This document shows, one piece after another, positions 1 through 13,000 of a stretch of DNA of 64,000 bases (position 1 is its first letter; every line of letters begins with the position of its first letter). The position numbers and the translations under genes were made by a program. The stretch is taken from NCBI GenBank assembly GCA_030248215.1, contig JASANG010003140.1, positions 1-64,000 on the forward strand, written 5' to 3'. Below the pieces are notes generated by a model. That model searched no databases. It saw only the letters and a program-made list of their open reading frames with translations, and was not told the origin of the DNA. This stretch comes from Enoplolaimus lenunculus (taxonomy: Eukaryota; Nematoda; Enoplea; Enoplida; Thoracostomopsidae).

Positions 1-459
1 ATGCGTCGTCCACAATTATTTGGGTACGGTGTGTGGAATTTCACATCGACCGTAGACGACTGCCCTCAACGGTCTCTTTTTTAATTTTTCAACAACAGCT
101 GCCATAGGAAAAGTTTTACAGCAACCGTCAATGCTTTTAAAATTATAAAACATAAAATTTTTGATGAAATTTTCGGCTTTTTATTTTTTTAGTAGTTGTC
201 TACAGTTAATGTCGAAACCATGCCTGTAGACAGCTACTCTAACTTCAAAATCAAAATCGCTAACGATTACTATTTTTCATTTGGAAGGCGTAGACGGTTG
301 CCCGTTTTCTCTAGAACACCAACTACGATTACATGTAGTTTAAAGCTAAGGCTTAGACGGTTGCCGTCATTCAGAAGTATAGCAGTTGTAGATGCCAGTT
401 TTTTAAACGTTTCGACAATTTTTGTATACATACAGCTGTACCCAAATTTACGCTAAGCC

Positions 460-629
460 GTCCCACAGTGCCGGGACAACAAACAGGGGTGCGACGGAGA
501 GCCGGGACACCAGGACAGTTTGATCGCCGGGACTGAAACTGTCTGAAACTCCAGTATTCCCAATCTCAGAGGAAGGGACGCTTAGGCTTAGGCTTAGGTA
601 CTGTTCCGGCCCTGTTCTATACATGGGCC
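460..629. mobile_element. TTAGGC-bearing MITE, GGCCCATGTATAG end type, inside the 2.7 kb element
   Basis: The right part has a short TTAGGC run (about 580-598) followed by the terminus GTTCCGGCCCTGTTCTATAC then ATGGGCC, the same terminus that closes the better copy at 15321-15559. The left end is diverged, so the start is approximate. It lies within the larger transposon, so it is a secondary insertion. Confidence 0.5.
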
Positions 630-1256
630 TTCCAGTCAATCGGAATATTTATTCCGCACCTGACAAAGAAAAATAGGGGCGTATAAGCGTTAAGCCTAAA
701 ACCTAAGCCAGGGTATAAACCAAAGGCCTCCCTCGTGCAACTCTACTTTTGCCGCAGGTATAGATGTAGTGAAATTTTGCATTCTGATTTGGGCGGCGAC
801 TCGTCGATGGGCGGCGACTCGTCGACGGGTGGCGACCCATAAATAGTGCGTTTCGTTTTTGGCAAAATTTTGAGCACATTCCGAGAATTCATAAAAAAAG
901 TGTTTAAAAAACAAAAACGCATACATATATTTGCTATTCAACCGGCGACCGGCCTGTTTTTAACTTTTTAAAACCATCCTACTATTTGGAGGCACTGAAG
1001 AGTAGGCTTAGAACTTTTTATAGACTATTTTTGTTGTAGGCTTAGGAATACACTTTTTAAAGGTTTAAATATATATTTTTTATAAAAGCTTTTCTACAGT
1101 GTAGGATCCTCCTAAATACTTTATCTAGCAATGCGCAAAAACAAGTTTTAAAATGGTTCAAAAAGAAATACATGCGTCGATTTCAGAATACGATACGTAT
1201 CTTTAGGAATATATTTTAAAATGTTTGTGCAAACTGGCTCAAACTTTCGTCCAAGT

Positions 1257-1995
1257 TTAATACTTTAAGGGGCGTCCGGGTTTCTGGTGGATCCATAAAT
1301 CAGTAGTTCAGATTCTAAATTACATTTCTTGTTTAGGTTTAGGCTTAGCGTAGGATTAGGCTGCTTAGGCTTAGGAATACGCTTAGTCTACGGTTTTACG
1401 TCCCTTGTTGGCCCAAACTTTTCACCGACAGGTGTAGGCTACATTTCAAAGAGCGTTTTTATACATTGGTCACTTCGAGTGGTAGATGAAAAGCTACATA
1501 CCTACCAAGCCCGTTTAAAAGCAAAATTAAAAAGCTGGTTTTTAAAAAAAGCTTTTTCATAGACTATAATTTTTTGCTTGTAGGCTTTTAGGCTTATGAA
1601 TGAACTCATTCATACGCTTTAGGTTCAGGCTTTATACTCTAAAGGGGCGTGTCAGTTTCTGGGGGAAAAGAGTAGGTTTAGATTCTATACATTTTTCTTA
1701 GGCTTAGGCTTAGGAATACGCTAGCGAAATCGTTATGAGCTCTAGACCTATTTTAAAAACAGCGGGAAAGAGCAACAAAGTCTGTTTTAAAACTTTTTTT
1801 TAGTCATCCTCGAAGGAAAGCGTTCCGCCTCTCTGACCAATGTTTTTAGGGCCGTTCAAAAACAGAGTATTCTAAAGCCTAATCCTAAGCGTTGCAAAAA
1901 TGTGTTCCTAAGCCTAAGCCTTTAGCATAGCCTTTTAGCAAAAATGTAGAATCTAAAATACCCACTCTTTTTTAGACCCACCAAAAACCTGGATA
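1257..1995. mobile_element. Three degraded TTAGGC-bearing MITE copies
   Basis: Three pieces resemble the element defined at 13644-13866 and 52633-52782. The first (about 1257-1412) starts TACTTTAAGGGGCGTCC and has a TTAGGC run. The second (about 1634-1725) starts with a similar GGGGCGTG segment and also has a TTAGGC run. The third (about 1798-1995) is in the opposite direction, with GCCTAA units and a segment matching 'AGACCCACCAAAAACCTGGA'. Ends are diverged and no target duplication was recognised, so these are older copies. Confidence 0.55.
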
Positions 1996-2689
1996 AAAAA
2001 CATTTAGCAAATGGCCAGACTATAGTGCGCAAAAGAATATGAAAGAAAAAACACACAACAATAGAGAATCTGTCAACCGACTGCCAAACTTTCCTTGAAA
2101 ACAAAGTGCTTTGTACTCGCCCGCCGACATTCAGTTTCTCGCTCTCTTTGCTCGCCAGTGTTTTCTAGTGCAATCCCCCTTTTCAGAAATTGCACACTCC
2201 CCTGGCTTGGATCTGCGAAAAAACAAGACATTTTTTATAAAAACTATATTGAAAATAGAAAATTTCTAATGTTTGCGAATTTTAAAAAGCTGTAGACGGT
2301 CTCCGTATATACTTAAATTCTCATTGACAGCTGCTATATTTAATTTGCTAAGGGCAAGCGTCTAAGCTGTTTTGTTTAAAATTCTCTTCGACAACTGCAG
2401 TACCTTAAGCTAGCGGACCCGTAGACGGCTACTATAAGTTTAAAACTACGCTTTAGACGATATCTCACATTTTGTTAGTACCATCAATGACGATTGCCCT
2501 TTTTCAAATTTAAAGCAGGCGTAGACGGTAGTTAGGCGAAAAATAGCAATCGTCTATTAAAATTTTAAAAATTTCAAAATTTTTAAAAAATAGTACAACT
2601 AACTGCCATCCGTTGTATAGTAGATGGCAGTCGTCTACGGTCGGTGTGAAATTCCACACACCGTACCCAAATAATTGTGGACGACGCAT

Positions 2690-4922
2690 TACAGCGTCGT
2701 TACTTTTGCAAACTCATATTCTACAAACCAGGTACATTAAAGCACAATTAAAGATTTGCTACCAGCGTTCGAAGCAGGGTTGTTGGCCGGAAAAAATTAC
2801 CGGAAAGAATGGTTACTTTTCCATTTTTTCCATTTTTTTCCGAGGGGGGGGGGGTGGAAAAAATGGAAAAAAGAAAAATATTAAACGATTCTTTAATATT
2901 GGCGTGGAATAATCGGAGGAGGTCATCAGAACATCAGAAACTCATGAGTGAAGCGAGCTAAATATGTCACATTTGTTTTTTGTAAGTATATATTAAATCC
3001 TAAGACACTTTTGGGTTTTTTTGTGACATCAAAGCCTCTCAATTGCTGCAATCTCACGAGCAAAACGAGGTTGAAGCCGGACGTATTCTTGTGTTAAATC
3101 ATACGGTAAAAGCAAGCTTTCAATTTTGAGCACCCTAACTTTGGCCCCACTGTCGCCCAAACATGGTGAGTGAACCGAACAAGTTGCATATGTAGTTTTA
3201 CATTGAACCTCGTGACAAAGCTTCAATTCTAAAATCCATTTATATATTCAAATACTGCAATTTTCGCTCTTTTCGGACATAATCAACATATTAAAAACAA
3301 CGAGTCTGGTTTTTATGCAGTTTTTATATTTCATACGATTTGTGAATCTAATGGCAATTTAGCTTGCTCTTGTCTGATAGATTTGTCATCATTGATTTTG
3401 ACCGAACTTTTCACAAATTGCTCTCGTAGTTCCATTAGAAGCACGCCAATCATATTGTGCACAGGATACAGCAACAAACGCTAAGATTAGTAAATCAGGA
3501 AATTGCTTTCATGCAAACAATAACTTTACAGCAACACATACAAGCGCGCAGCAAATTTTTCACATTTTTGACAAACCGCTTTGTGTAAATTTCGCTTACT
3601 TTTTTCGGAAACACAGATTGCGTTGCCAAGGTAATCATCGAAAGAAGTTGCGAACACCAGTAGCGCCTGTTTGGTATCTAACAACGTTTTTCGCCTCTCG
3701 GCATGCTGCTGAAATTTTTTTGCCAGAGCATCTTTTAAACAGGTTGGTAATTTTTTTGTTCTCTTTTTCTGGAACGTCGTCGCTTACCGTTCGCATTATA
3801 CCAAACATTTTATGGAAGAGAACGTTATATTATTACATTGTACAAATCAGCCCACGGTGGCAAAGATACTTCAACGTTCTTTCAAATGTCATGTAACAAT
3901 TAGCCTTATTTAAGGAGTTAGCCAATGCAACATTTAATACTGTAACAGCTCAGTACACAATGCCTTTTGTCTATTAACGGTTGTTTAGATTACCTCGACG
4001 CCATTCACCTGAATTAAAATTTAACGAAAACCTGCACATATTTTGTCCCAAATATAAACCTCGGCCTCTAACGCAGAGGAAGCCGGAGCTTTCTAGCTCC
4101 ATAGTAAGAGTGCCTAAACTGTAGTTGCTGAAACTAAAACCCACCTGAGTTGTTACTTTTAAATTACCGAGGATTTTAAAAATCAAAGCTTGTATAAAAC
4201 ATAAGACAGTACTGTGTCCTTTTGATGAAGACGTGAAGTGAAATGGAATATGTTACTGAAATATAACAAATGTGGTTTAAATAAGTTTTTACTGTTTTAG
4301 CCTCTTACAGTCTGTGCAGTATGCGTGTGCGCATGCTCGCAGTAACTTTTTGGAGTAACAAAGCAAACGTACTGGCCGCTGGTTGTGAAACTTAATATAA
4401 GACGTGCCCTAAACCGCTATTCACCGCAGTTGTAAACTGGGACGCCCAACAGCAATTGTCATTCGGAGTGGCCTAAACAATTACTAGAATGCACACTGAT
4501 ACTGATTCGGAGGATTGGGTCTCAATAACTACTGAAACGCAAAGTGATTACGGTTGGCTGTTATACAACAGACATTGTTCTAGACAGTTAAGTTGAACAA
4601 TAATTATCTGATTTAACCACATTTACAAACAATAAATTAAACAAGGTTCCAGATACGACGTACATATTGCAGGCAAATGGATTGTTGAGACGACTTGGAG
4701 GCTGTCTTTTTAAAAGTACTCTGTTCTCGGGGCACCTGGGCACCTGTTTAGAATTTTTGACATTTTTGAAAATGTTAGAATTTTACTTATAAATCTGGTC
4801 AATGAATTGTAGTCTATTAAGATACATTAACATAAAATTACGTATCAATGTGCCTATTTGTGGTAAGGTAATATTGACCGTTTGAGGTACACTGTACAAA
4901 GTTAAATAAAGCTATATAAGTA
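2690..4922. other. Intergenic stretch without a supported gene
   Basis: It holds a purine/pyrimidine-rich palindromic block (about 2796-2895) with runs such as TTTCCATTTTTTCC and GGAAAAAATGGAAAAAA, and a dispersed repeat copy (2900-3285). A 35-codon frame starting at 4489 has a protein-like acidic start but no partner exon. Several frames of 70-90 codons show no family likeness and lie in AT-rich sequence. I see no gene here. Confidence 0.6.
2900..3285 (+). repeat. Dispersed repeat, copy 1 (about 380 bp)
   Basis: This stretch matches 38625-38995 along its whole length at clearly diverged identity. Shared anchors include CTCATGAG followed by GCGAGCTAAA, CAAGTATA.ATTAAATC, ACTTTCAATTTTGAG (here GCTTTCAATTTTGAG), CCTAACTTTGGCC, TAGTTTTACA and GCAATTTTCGCTCTTTTC. 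No terminal inverted repeats or coding sequence were recognised. The second copy lies just before the downstream protease gene, and both are near the same AAAAATGGAAAA-rich block, in opposite relative orientation. Confidence 0.65.
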
Positions 4923-5193
4923 TTAACTCCTGATCACATTGAGTTGCCTGTAGGCAACTCAGCGCAGTGTATATATGTTAAATAGTATATATCGCGCCGT
5001 GTTTAACAATTACAACACGTATACATAGTACTAAATCACCACAAGACGTGAGAGCCCCCTCGGGCTCGAACATCAAGCTGCTATTGCTGAGTGGTGATGG
5101 TATACGCCTCCCACTCCAGTCACTGGAGTTCGAACCCTAGTATAAAAGTAGGCCTCACGGGAAATAGAAAATATTCATGTGAGAAAGGGTTAA
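4923..5193 (+). mobile_element. TTAA-flanked MITE with tRNA-like promoter, copy A
   Basis: It lies between TTAA at 4923-4926 and TTAA at 5190-5193, and ends ATGTGAGAAAGGG. On the + strand it contains a tRNA-like region (about 5071-5145) with an A-box-like TTGCTGAGTGGTGATGG and a B-box-like GGAGTTCGAACCCTA at tRNA spacing. The family's full-length relative at 44780-45049 is the reverse complement of this copy. TTAA duplication and CCCTTTC-type ends are features of piggyBac elements. No transposase is present. Confidence 0.75.
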
Positions 5194-5460
5194 CCCTTTC
5201 TCACATGAAAACTTTCAATTTCATATGAGATGTAATTTCAAGGTAAGATTCGATCCCCAGTCTCACGGATGGGAGGCGTTTACGATGACCACTGAGCTAT
5301 AGGAGCTGGACGCTCGAGGCCGAGGAGACTCTAACGTCTGGTGGAGATTTTGCACTGGGCATATATGTTATATAAGTTAAACACTGCTTACAGTGTATGT
5401 ATTGCTCGTACATTATTGTATTTAGTTGCTCAAAGTATACTCTATGAGTGAAAGGGTTCA
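5190..5460 (-). mobile_element. TTAA-flanked MITE with tRNA-like promoter, copy B
   Basis: It shares its left TTAA with copy A and points the opposite way, so the pair forms a large potential hairpin. It begins CCCTTTCTCACATGAAA and ends ATGAGTGAAAGGG followed by TTCA, a diverged TTAA. The tRNA-like promoter is on the minus strand (about 5228-5303), with A box TAGCTCAGTGGTC and B-box-like GGGATCGAATC. It belongs to the shorter subfamily also seen at 62318-62557. Confidence 0.75.
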
Positions 5461-7075
5461 GTATAGATCTCATACTGCTGACGCAATGAGTTTAAACATA
5501 AGAGGCATGCTAGTATCATTCCTATGCAAAGGTAAATGATGTTTCCCTGCTACACAAAAAAGTCAAAACTAGAAACTTCAATATTAGGGAGGTTCCAGCA
5601 CCAAACACAGGGTGCATTTTTTCTGGAGCCAGAATCTAACCTCGAATGTCTTTACTAGAATTAGTAAAAAGTCAAAGATACCTATCTCAAAAACCCAGGG
5701 GCGTTGGTTTCAGAGGCCCCTACAGTTGCAATTCAAAATAGTTTACTTTTAGACCAAGTCTATTTATGGAAAACAAGCCATATTTTGGGGGGGCTGGCAC
5801 TACAATACACCCCGTGGGAAGTTCTTGCAAAAACCTGAACACAAAAACTATATTTCAACTGGATTATTTTCGACTCATCGTCGTCTGCAACAGCTTTCAC
5901 AATTCACCAATGTTTTGACTCATGTTATTTATATTGGCCAGTTCACTGGGAAGATTTATAAAGGCACTGAAGAGCCTAGACACCAGAAAGCTATGGAATT
6001 AGTCTTAAGCTTTTGTTTAGACTTATGTTTAAGCTTACGTTTATTGGACAGATCGACATAGTTAACATGGGCAAGTATTTTTGTATGAGATAGTGCATTC
6101 CATTAAAACAGCAACTTAGCAGAAGATCGCACCCAAACATTGTGCAACTTTTCTGGTTTTTCCGACCGGCGGCCAACGTTATGTATTATCAATACGCAAT
6201 TAATGCAGTGTTTTCAGTTTTATTTTACACTCTGAGTGACTTGGTTCACTGTTTTGGTATTGACAGAGCTGGCTTTTAAAGTCGCTGTTTCAAAATTATT
6301 TCAGCTCAGGGCCGTGCCAGAAAAGGGTGTACGAATTGTAAAAATAATATTCGGAAACGGATTGTGATCAAAATAATTGAAGCAGTAAGCGGATATTGAA
6401 GTATAAATGTTTCGAAGATGTTTTATTTTTCTGCCAACACGCTACTAGAAGCGTACAAATGTTCACCGGGCTTCCGTTGAAGACAAAATAGCGAGCGCAT
6501 CACAATTTTTAATATTTTGGATGAATTTTGTTTTTTATATTGTTTTGAACAATTGCAGCATATCTGTAATAAAAAATTGCCAGATATAAACTTGATTAAC
6601 TAATTTTGAGCATAAGAATAACAGAGTGTAGTAATTTTGAACAGAAATATAACTGAATCTGGTATTTCTATATCGGAAACAGAAATGGACACCGATTTTT
6701 ACCCAAAACGGAAATACATATCCGGTTACCCCTTGCGTACAGACTCACGTTTTTGTGTTCGAACTTCTCAAAAGCGTAGCTTTTGGTTCCAGTGTCGTTT
6801 TTAACGTTGTCCGCTCGCCAAGACGCCGATCACCTCTTAGCCCGTTCCCTGCCGTCGGATTCTCGTGGCGCGCTAAGCACAGCTGTGGTACTAAGCAGGC
6901 ATTTTTGTTGTTTTAAAAGGCAGAGCATTGGAGTCGGTCCTGCAGAAACCAATTTTAAGTGGCCCGCGCAACAAAGTCTAACAGAGGTTGAAACTCGCAC
7001 AGAGGTGAAGAGTAGTTAAAAATTTAGAGTTACGGATATATAAGATTCGTGATTTATAGAGAAAACACATTACTA
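5461..7075. other. Upstream region of the nucleoside hydrolase gene
   Basis: No exon is supported here. GC content rises between about 6730 and 7010, directly before the first coding exon, which suits a promoter or 5' untranslated region. A coding-like frame at 6783-7019 lies in this GC-richer block but resembles nothing I know and has no partner exon. No TATA box or start-site motif is convincing. Confidence 0.35.
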
Positions 7076-10000
7076 ATGACAGAATCAAATTTACTTATAA
7101 TAGACTGCGATGCAGGTATCGATGATGCCGAAGCAATTATACTTACACTTGCATCGCGTCCGAAATTCCGTCTACTAGCAATTACCTGTTGCGCTGGAAA
7201 TGTCGATGTTGATCAAGTTGTCACAAATGTTGCACGAGTACTGACAGCGTCTGGTGAAACTAACGTAAGATGGAAATACCTTTATATATATTTGACAGGC
7301 TGTGCGTAATCGCGCAGGAGCCCAAACGAAGCCAGGAAAACCCAAGGTCGTTTCCATTTCATCATTCAAGAATGGAAAACAATTTTAAAAGGAACATCAC
7401 GAGAATCCACACTATACCTTTATACATTGTCAAAACCATGTTTGAATTGGTATATGAAGAATTCTTGTGACTTTCAAACGGGCTTAAATTTATATGGAAA
7501 TGCAACAATTTTTCTAAGAATGCCGAGTCCCGGCTGGACTTCAATCTCATTACGAGAAAAGGGTTGCCTCAGTATTTGCTGATTTTGGACCGATTCTACA
7601 TAATAGAAATTTTTGATATATTTAATAAAATTTTGTGGTCGCCTAAACAATTAAACTGGCGATAAACAGCGTGCAGCACGCACCTCATAATAATATTTAT
7701 ATCTAAGGATTGTGGCGTACTTTTGTTTCAGATACCGGTATATCGTGGCGCAGAACGTCCGTTGATTTGTGAAAATATACACAACGCTACAAACATACAT
7801 GGATGTGATGGACTAGGTGGCCTAGGGCATACTATTCCAGTAGACCATTTTCAAGTAGAAAAGGTGCGACAATTCAAAATTGTTTAACTTTCACTGAAAA
7901 AAACTGTGGTATTCCACTATGTACCATGGTCCCGCCCAATGCAAAGCCTAAGTCTAAACCTAACCCTTCTAAAGCCAGAGGGTAAGCTAAGCCTAAGCCT
8001 AAAGAATCTAAAGTCTTTAAGTCTCTCAATCTCTATATCGCGTAGTGAGTAGAGCAGGCTTCTATAATATAATGTTTTTTCAACAACGGTATGTTGATCG
8101 TTATATTTAGGAGATTCTTTTAAACCGCATTCACATTTGCAAGTTTTTGCAGCAAAAACGTGCACGTGCCACTTGTCCATATATTTTCGGTCTCAAAACA
8201 ACGTTGAAGTCATTACAGCTTCCAATACTTCACTATAATTCACTCGACGATGGTCACTCGAGTACTTTTGCATCAATTGAGCAATAAGGAGAAATTGTAT
8301 AATATTTGACAGCACTTTCAATTCTAGAATTTTGAGTAAAACCTTCGCGTGAGAATGTGTTTTGTTTCTGAAACTGGCATATGCAAATTTTGTTCGAACT
8401 TTCATTCGCAGAACTTGCAGCTGAAATTTTTGCAAGATGAATATACGAATGGAATTATTTCATATATACGAGTATCCTTTCAAGTCGAATTAACCTGTGA
8501 TCAATGGTGCACTGATAGCATATAGGTTATGTTTGATATTTATTGCACTCATTTACATTCTTATAATTTCAAGTCAAGATTCAGAATTGTACAAGTTGCA
8601 GCTACGTCTGCTACAAAAACATAATTCTCGCTGCAAAACGTTTTACATGCTTGAATAGGGTTTAGTGCAATACTATTGGTCCAAGTGATCTATTTTACAA
8701 TAGATAGTTTGTAAAACTTGATCACAGCACTCCTCATTATGTAAGTACACCAAATTAAAACAAACCTTTAAATTTATACGCTAAAAAGTTTTCACCAGAA
8801 CATAATAGCTGTTGAGGAAAGCAAAAAACTTTCAATAACGTATATCTCCAAATGTGTGTACTGGCAACTATCACCAGCTGGTGTGATAGGTCTTGTAGCT
8901 GTCGAACGACCGAATTGTGAGGTTGATAGTGTAGCACATTTTTCGCAGTTTATTTATGCTAATTCACTACATATCTTGAGACCCTCACTAAAGAAATTGA
9001 TCAGTTTGGAAACCTATCGCTAGCCGGTGGTAGGTGCTATATGCATTTAAGAATTATTTTCGCTGTTAATTTTAATCCTTTTCCGCATGAATTTTTACAA
9101 TTTGAATAGAAATCCATCCTTCCAGGTCGTAATGACACGCGGGCTGTTGACTTGGGAGGCATTTTTCATCACTACTCAACTATAAGAGCTTGACACTCAA
9201 GCCCAAGGAGGCTCTTGCGGCTTGTGGAAAATTTTTCACCGCCGATACGCTTTATAACCGACACTGCGCACTGTGTAGCATATATTTCGTTTTACAGTGT
9301 TTGCAAAGTGTTAATGCATATATGATATATACTGTATGCGGAAAAACATTAAACCGAAATATAGCTATCAAAGGCTATGTAAAACAATTTTAGGAAACCG
9401 CTCCTCAAGCATTGCTTCGTTTATCTGCCGAGTATCCACTGCAAAGCATTACATTAGTTTGCCTTGGTCCGCTCACTAATTTAGCAATTACACATTGCCT
9501 TAACGGTCAATTTTCACAAACGCTCTCTCGTGTTGTGGCGATGGGCGGAAACTATGATCCACGCACTGGTTCTAACCGTCCTGACTTGTGTTATTCTGAA
9601 TTCAATTTTGGAGCTGACCCTGAGGCTGCACGCGTTGTGTTTGAAAAATTTCAATGTCCATTGATGGTGCTACCTTTTGACGTTACGATTGCTGCTGCAT
9701 TGCCATGGGTAACAAAATTAGCGGCGGATCCCTGATTCCCTGGCGGAAGGAGGATATTTTTTGTGTTCTGATATTCTACTGTTTTAAAGCGAGTTTTTAA
9801 CAAATTTTTGATGTTATTACAATTAACTAATTGCTCCGATACACAAAATTTTCGAATTCGTGTTATACACTTTGCCATATTTTTTACTTTAGTTGTTTTA
9901 GGAAACACATTTTGAGCTTCAAATGCGCTGTTTGCATCGCAATTTTTTCAGTCCTCCTATTCTCCTTGGACCCGCCACTCTATCGGGTTATATTCTATCC

Positions 10001-13000
10001 TATATCAAGCATACATCAATTTGTTAATCATAGGTCTTGTAGCTATAACAATCAATGAACGATGCAATTTGACAACTTGGCAAACGAAAACGTTGACTAC
10101 GAAAGTTGTGGTTATTTATGAATAATTTTATTAAGTTGTGTGCAATGATCTTGCGGCTTAATTTTAAGGTCTAGAATTGATTGTACGCAGCAAACAGCTT
10201 TTAAACGAGTTATATAGTTACTCCTAAATGTAAAAACACAACCGATTTTTCAAGATATTTAACTCAAACTTTAACTACTTTTGAAACAGATGGTCTCCAG
10301 GCTGTCTTTAAAAGGGGTTGCGAACAATATAAAATAAAACTGGCATGTTATTGATAAGAAAAACAAAAGCGGCTGGCTTTATGCGGAGGCGTCCAAAACA
10401 CGTTTAATCCCTATTACAATAGCGTGTAAAATGTTAAGTTATCAACTAGCCTGAAGTGGAGTGTCAGCGCTTGTGCTAAATGTCATAATATGATAATGCA
10501 AATATCTGTCAACATCATAATATATGGCGTGTTTGGAAATGTCTGCAAAGTTGTGGTATTAAGCTAGTCTCAATGTGTTATAAAATATCATACCTATACT
10601 AATAAATTTGAAATTTAAATTTAGTAGTTGATATTGAAAAAAATTTTGGGAAAATTTCAGCCGAAAACGAAAAACAAGGAATCCCCCCAGGGGCGCGGGC
10701 GACGAGTACAGGACAACGGAAAAAAAGAAAATGAAACCTTGCTACGAGGAGGAATAAACGTTTTAGGGAGTCTTGTCCCATCGCGCCCACAACATTTTTG
10801 ACACGAAAAAAATGAGTGTTGACAATATCTTTTATAAAATAGAAATTAAATAAATGGTAAACTAGACATATGTTCAAGGAGATTTATTATGCAGGTCGGT
10901 CGCTGACTCAATGGTCTAAACTTTAATACTAAACTGTATTCACAGGATTGGCATTCGTCTTGGCTATCAAAATCGAAAAGTTCCCGAGCACAACTGTTAC
11001 GGAAACTCAGCAACGCGTTGAAAGCAAACATGGCTGCTGACACGAATTGTTGCCATATGCTGTACAACTCTTGTGATCTATTTGCAACAGCTATTGCACT
11101 CGGTAAGTGCAACCGCTAGAGTTGTACTCGGGTCTAGGTTCTGGTCCGGCTACATTCAGGTTATTTTTGTCGAAAAATTTTGGATCCGATTCCGCGTTTT
11201 GGCTTTGCGAAATGGCGGGTCCGGATACTTGTTTAGAAATTTTGCAACTTTAGTAACCGCAGTATGCAACTTAATACCTGCACGGTATTGATAGTACATC
11301 GACGGACGCGTTTTGGTCAAAACCGGCACATTACTTACTATTTAGAACAGCTTAACAAATCGGTTTCAACAACACTATTCCAAAATAGCCTGGTACGTCA
11401 GATATCCAGTCCACCCTTGAAACTTATAGAAATTTACATAATACTTATAGAGCTTACATAATGCTGCAGGGATGAAATTGCTTGTTCTTTGTATGTACTC
11501 ATATCATATAATAGTGATAAGTGTAAGGTTTTTGTCGTATCCTTGAGGATTAATTTGATATAACGCTACCGCACAGTGCATGTGACATTCTGATAAATTT
11601 AAAATCGCACTTTTCTATGGTTATTCTTCTGTAGATTTATATTCGCTTAATTTAAACATACTAACTGAGAATTTTCTAACCCTTTCTCTCATGAATGTTT
11701 CAATCTCATATGAGACGTAATTAATTTCAAGGTAAGATTCGATCCCCAGTCACTCGGGTGGGAGGTATTTACGATTGACCACTCAGCTATGAGCTTGACG
11801 CTCACCCAAAACAACCGAAAAAAAAAAAACGGGGCAGGCGGGAAACGGTTTGTGTTGATTCGATTTCAACGTTAAAATTCAGGCTCTTATATTGGGTCAA
11901 CAGACAAAACTCAAATGTTATATGACATTAGCTTACAAACCACCGCTTTCAAATGATCAATGTGTACAAGTGAAAGTATGTCACGTGATACTGTGAGACA
12001 TTTATGCGAATATCATACGATATACCAAAACTTAAACGAACATCATATGATATTCAGCGGGACAGTGTAATCTTTGGGTGCTGATAAATGAATGGAAAGT
12101 CGACCGTGAGAGGCTTAGATGTGCTTTAAATACCAAGTATACGCCTGCAAAATGTATCCGACACAAAATGCTTACAACCGCAGCTTCATAACTCAAAAAT
12201 TCAAATGTCGCATTCTAGTATGATATTCAACAGGACAATTTGGGTATGTTACCTCAAGAATGCAGACATTTGAAAATATATCATATGATATTCGCAGACA
12301 GTACCCTGAATATCATATAATATTGAAGAACAAAAGGTCACCTACACATGATAATAGCAGAGAAATACGAGTTGTTTAATTCAATATGGCGTCTACAAGC
12401 AGACCAAATGTTACCCAATAGTCTATTATAGGGACAAAACGTGTCCCAAGCTGCCCCGGGTATAACGTGAACCCCGCATGAGTTTTAGGTTATAGTTTAA
12501 TTGTGATTAAATCCTGATAACCGGAAATCAGTAAAAAAATATTAAATTAGAATTTATGCAATTCTATTATTTTTTGTTTTTAGTCAAACGTAACTTGGTT
12601 AAATAATTTAAATTTTTGATCATTTTTGCTTTAAAGCCTTTATATATGTGCCGAATTGAATCACGGGTTATCAATTTAGTTGTTAGTGACAACAGATTCT
12701 TAAGAAAACGTAGTCTTTCTCATGAATCAACTATTCACTTAGTTTTACATGTTTAGTTGGTGGGTTGTACTTATAGCAAATTATCACTCTTTCACCACAG
12801 CATGCAACTGGATACATTCTGTGCACAAAAAAGGAATGTACCCCCCGCGAGAGTTGCGTTTGTGGTTTAAATGTCCTCCTTGTAAGTCTATGGTGATGTA
12901 TAGTGCATCAAATGGAAAGTTTAAATTTGAAAATTTATGATTATGTTTCCATTCTGTTTTTCACAGAAGAAAGCTTATCAAAGCTGTGTTTCAACTGCAT

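Larger units (their letters stand above)
1..2689. mobile_element. Non-autonomous DNA transposon with ~64 bp terminal inverted repeats
   Basis: The first 64 bases of the window reappear inverted at about 2626-2689 with a single mismatch, so the two arms bound a unit of about 2.7 kb. Inside each end there are several imperfect copies of a motif like GTAGACGGTTGCC (around 50, 222, 290, 355, 2292, 2410, 2450, 2525 and 2628), the sort of subterminal repeat cluster a transposase binds. No long coding frame is present, so it is non-autonomous. The middle (about 460-2000) holds smaller TTAGGC-bearing elements inserted later. The true left end and target duplication cannot be judged because the repeat starts at base 1. 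Superfamily unassigned. Confidence 0.75.

Noticed and set aside
4489-4596. 35-codon acidic open frame as a small gene
   Set aside because: Protein-like start but no second exon, no conserved context and a length expected by chance.
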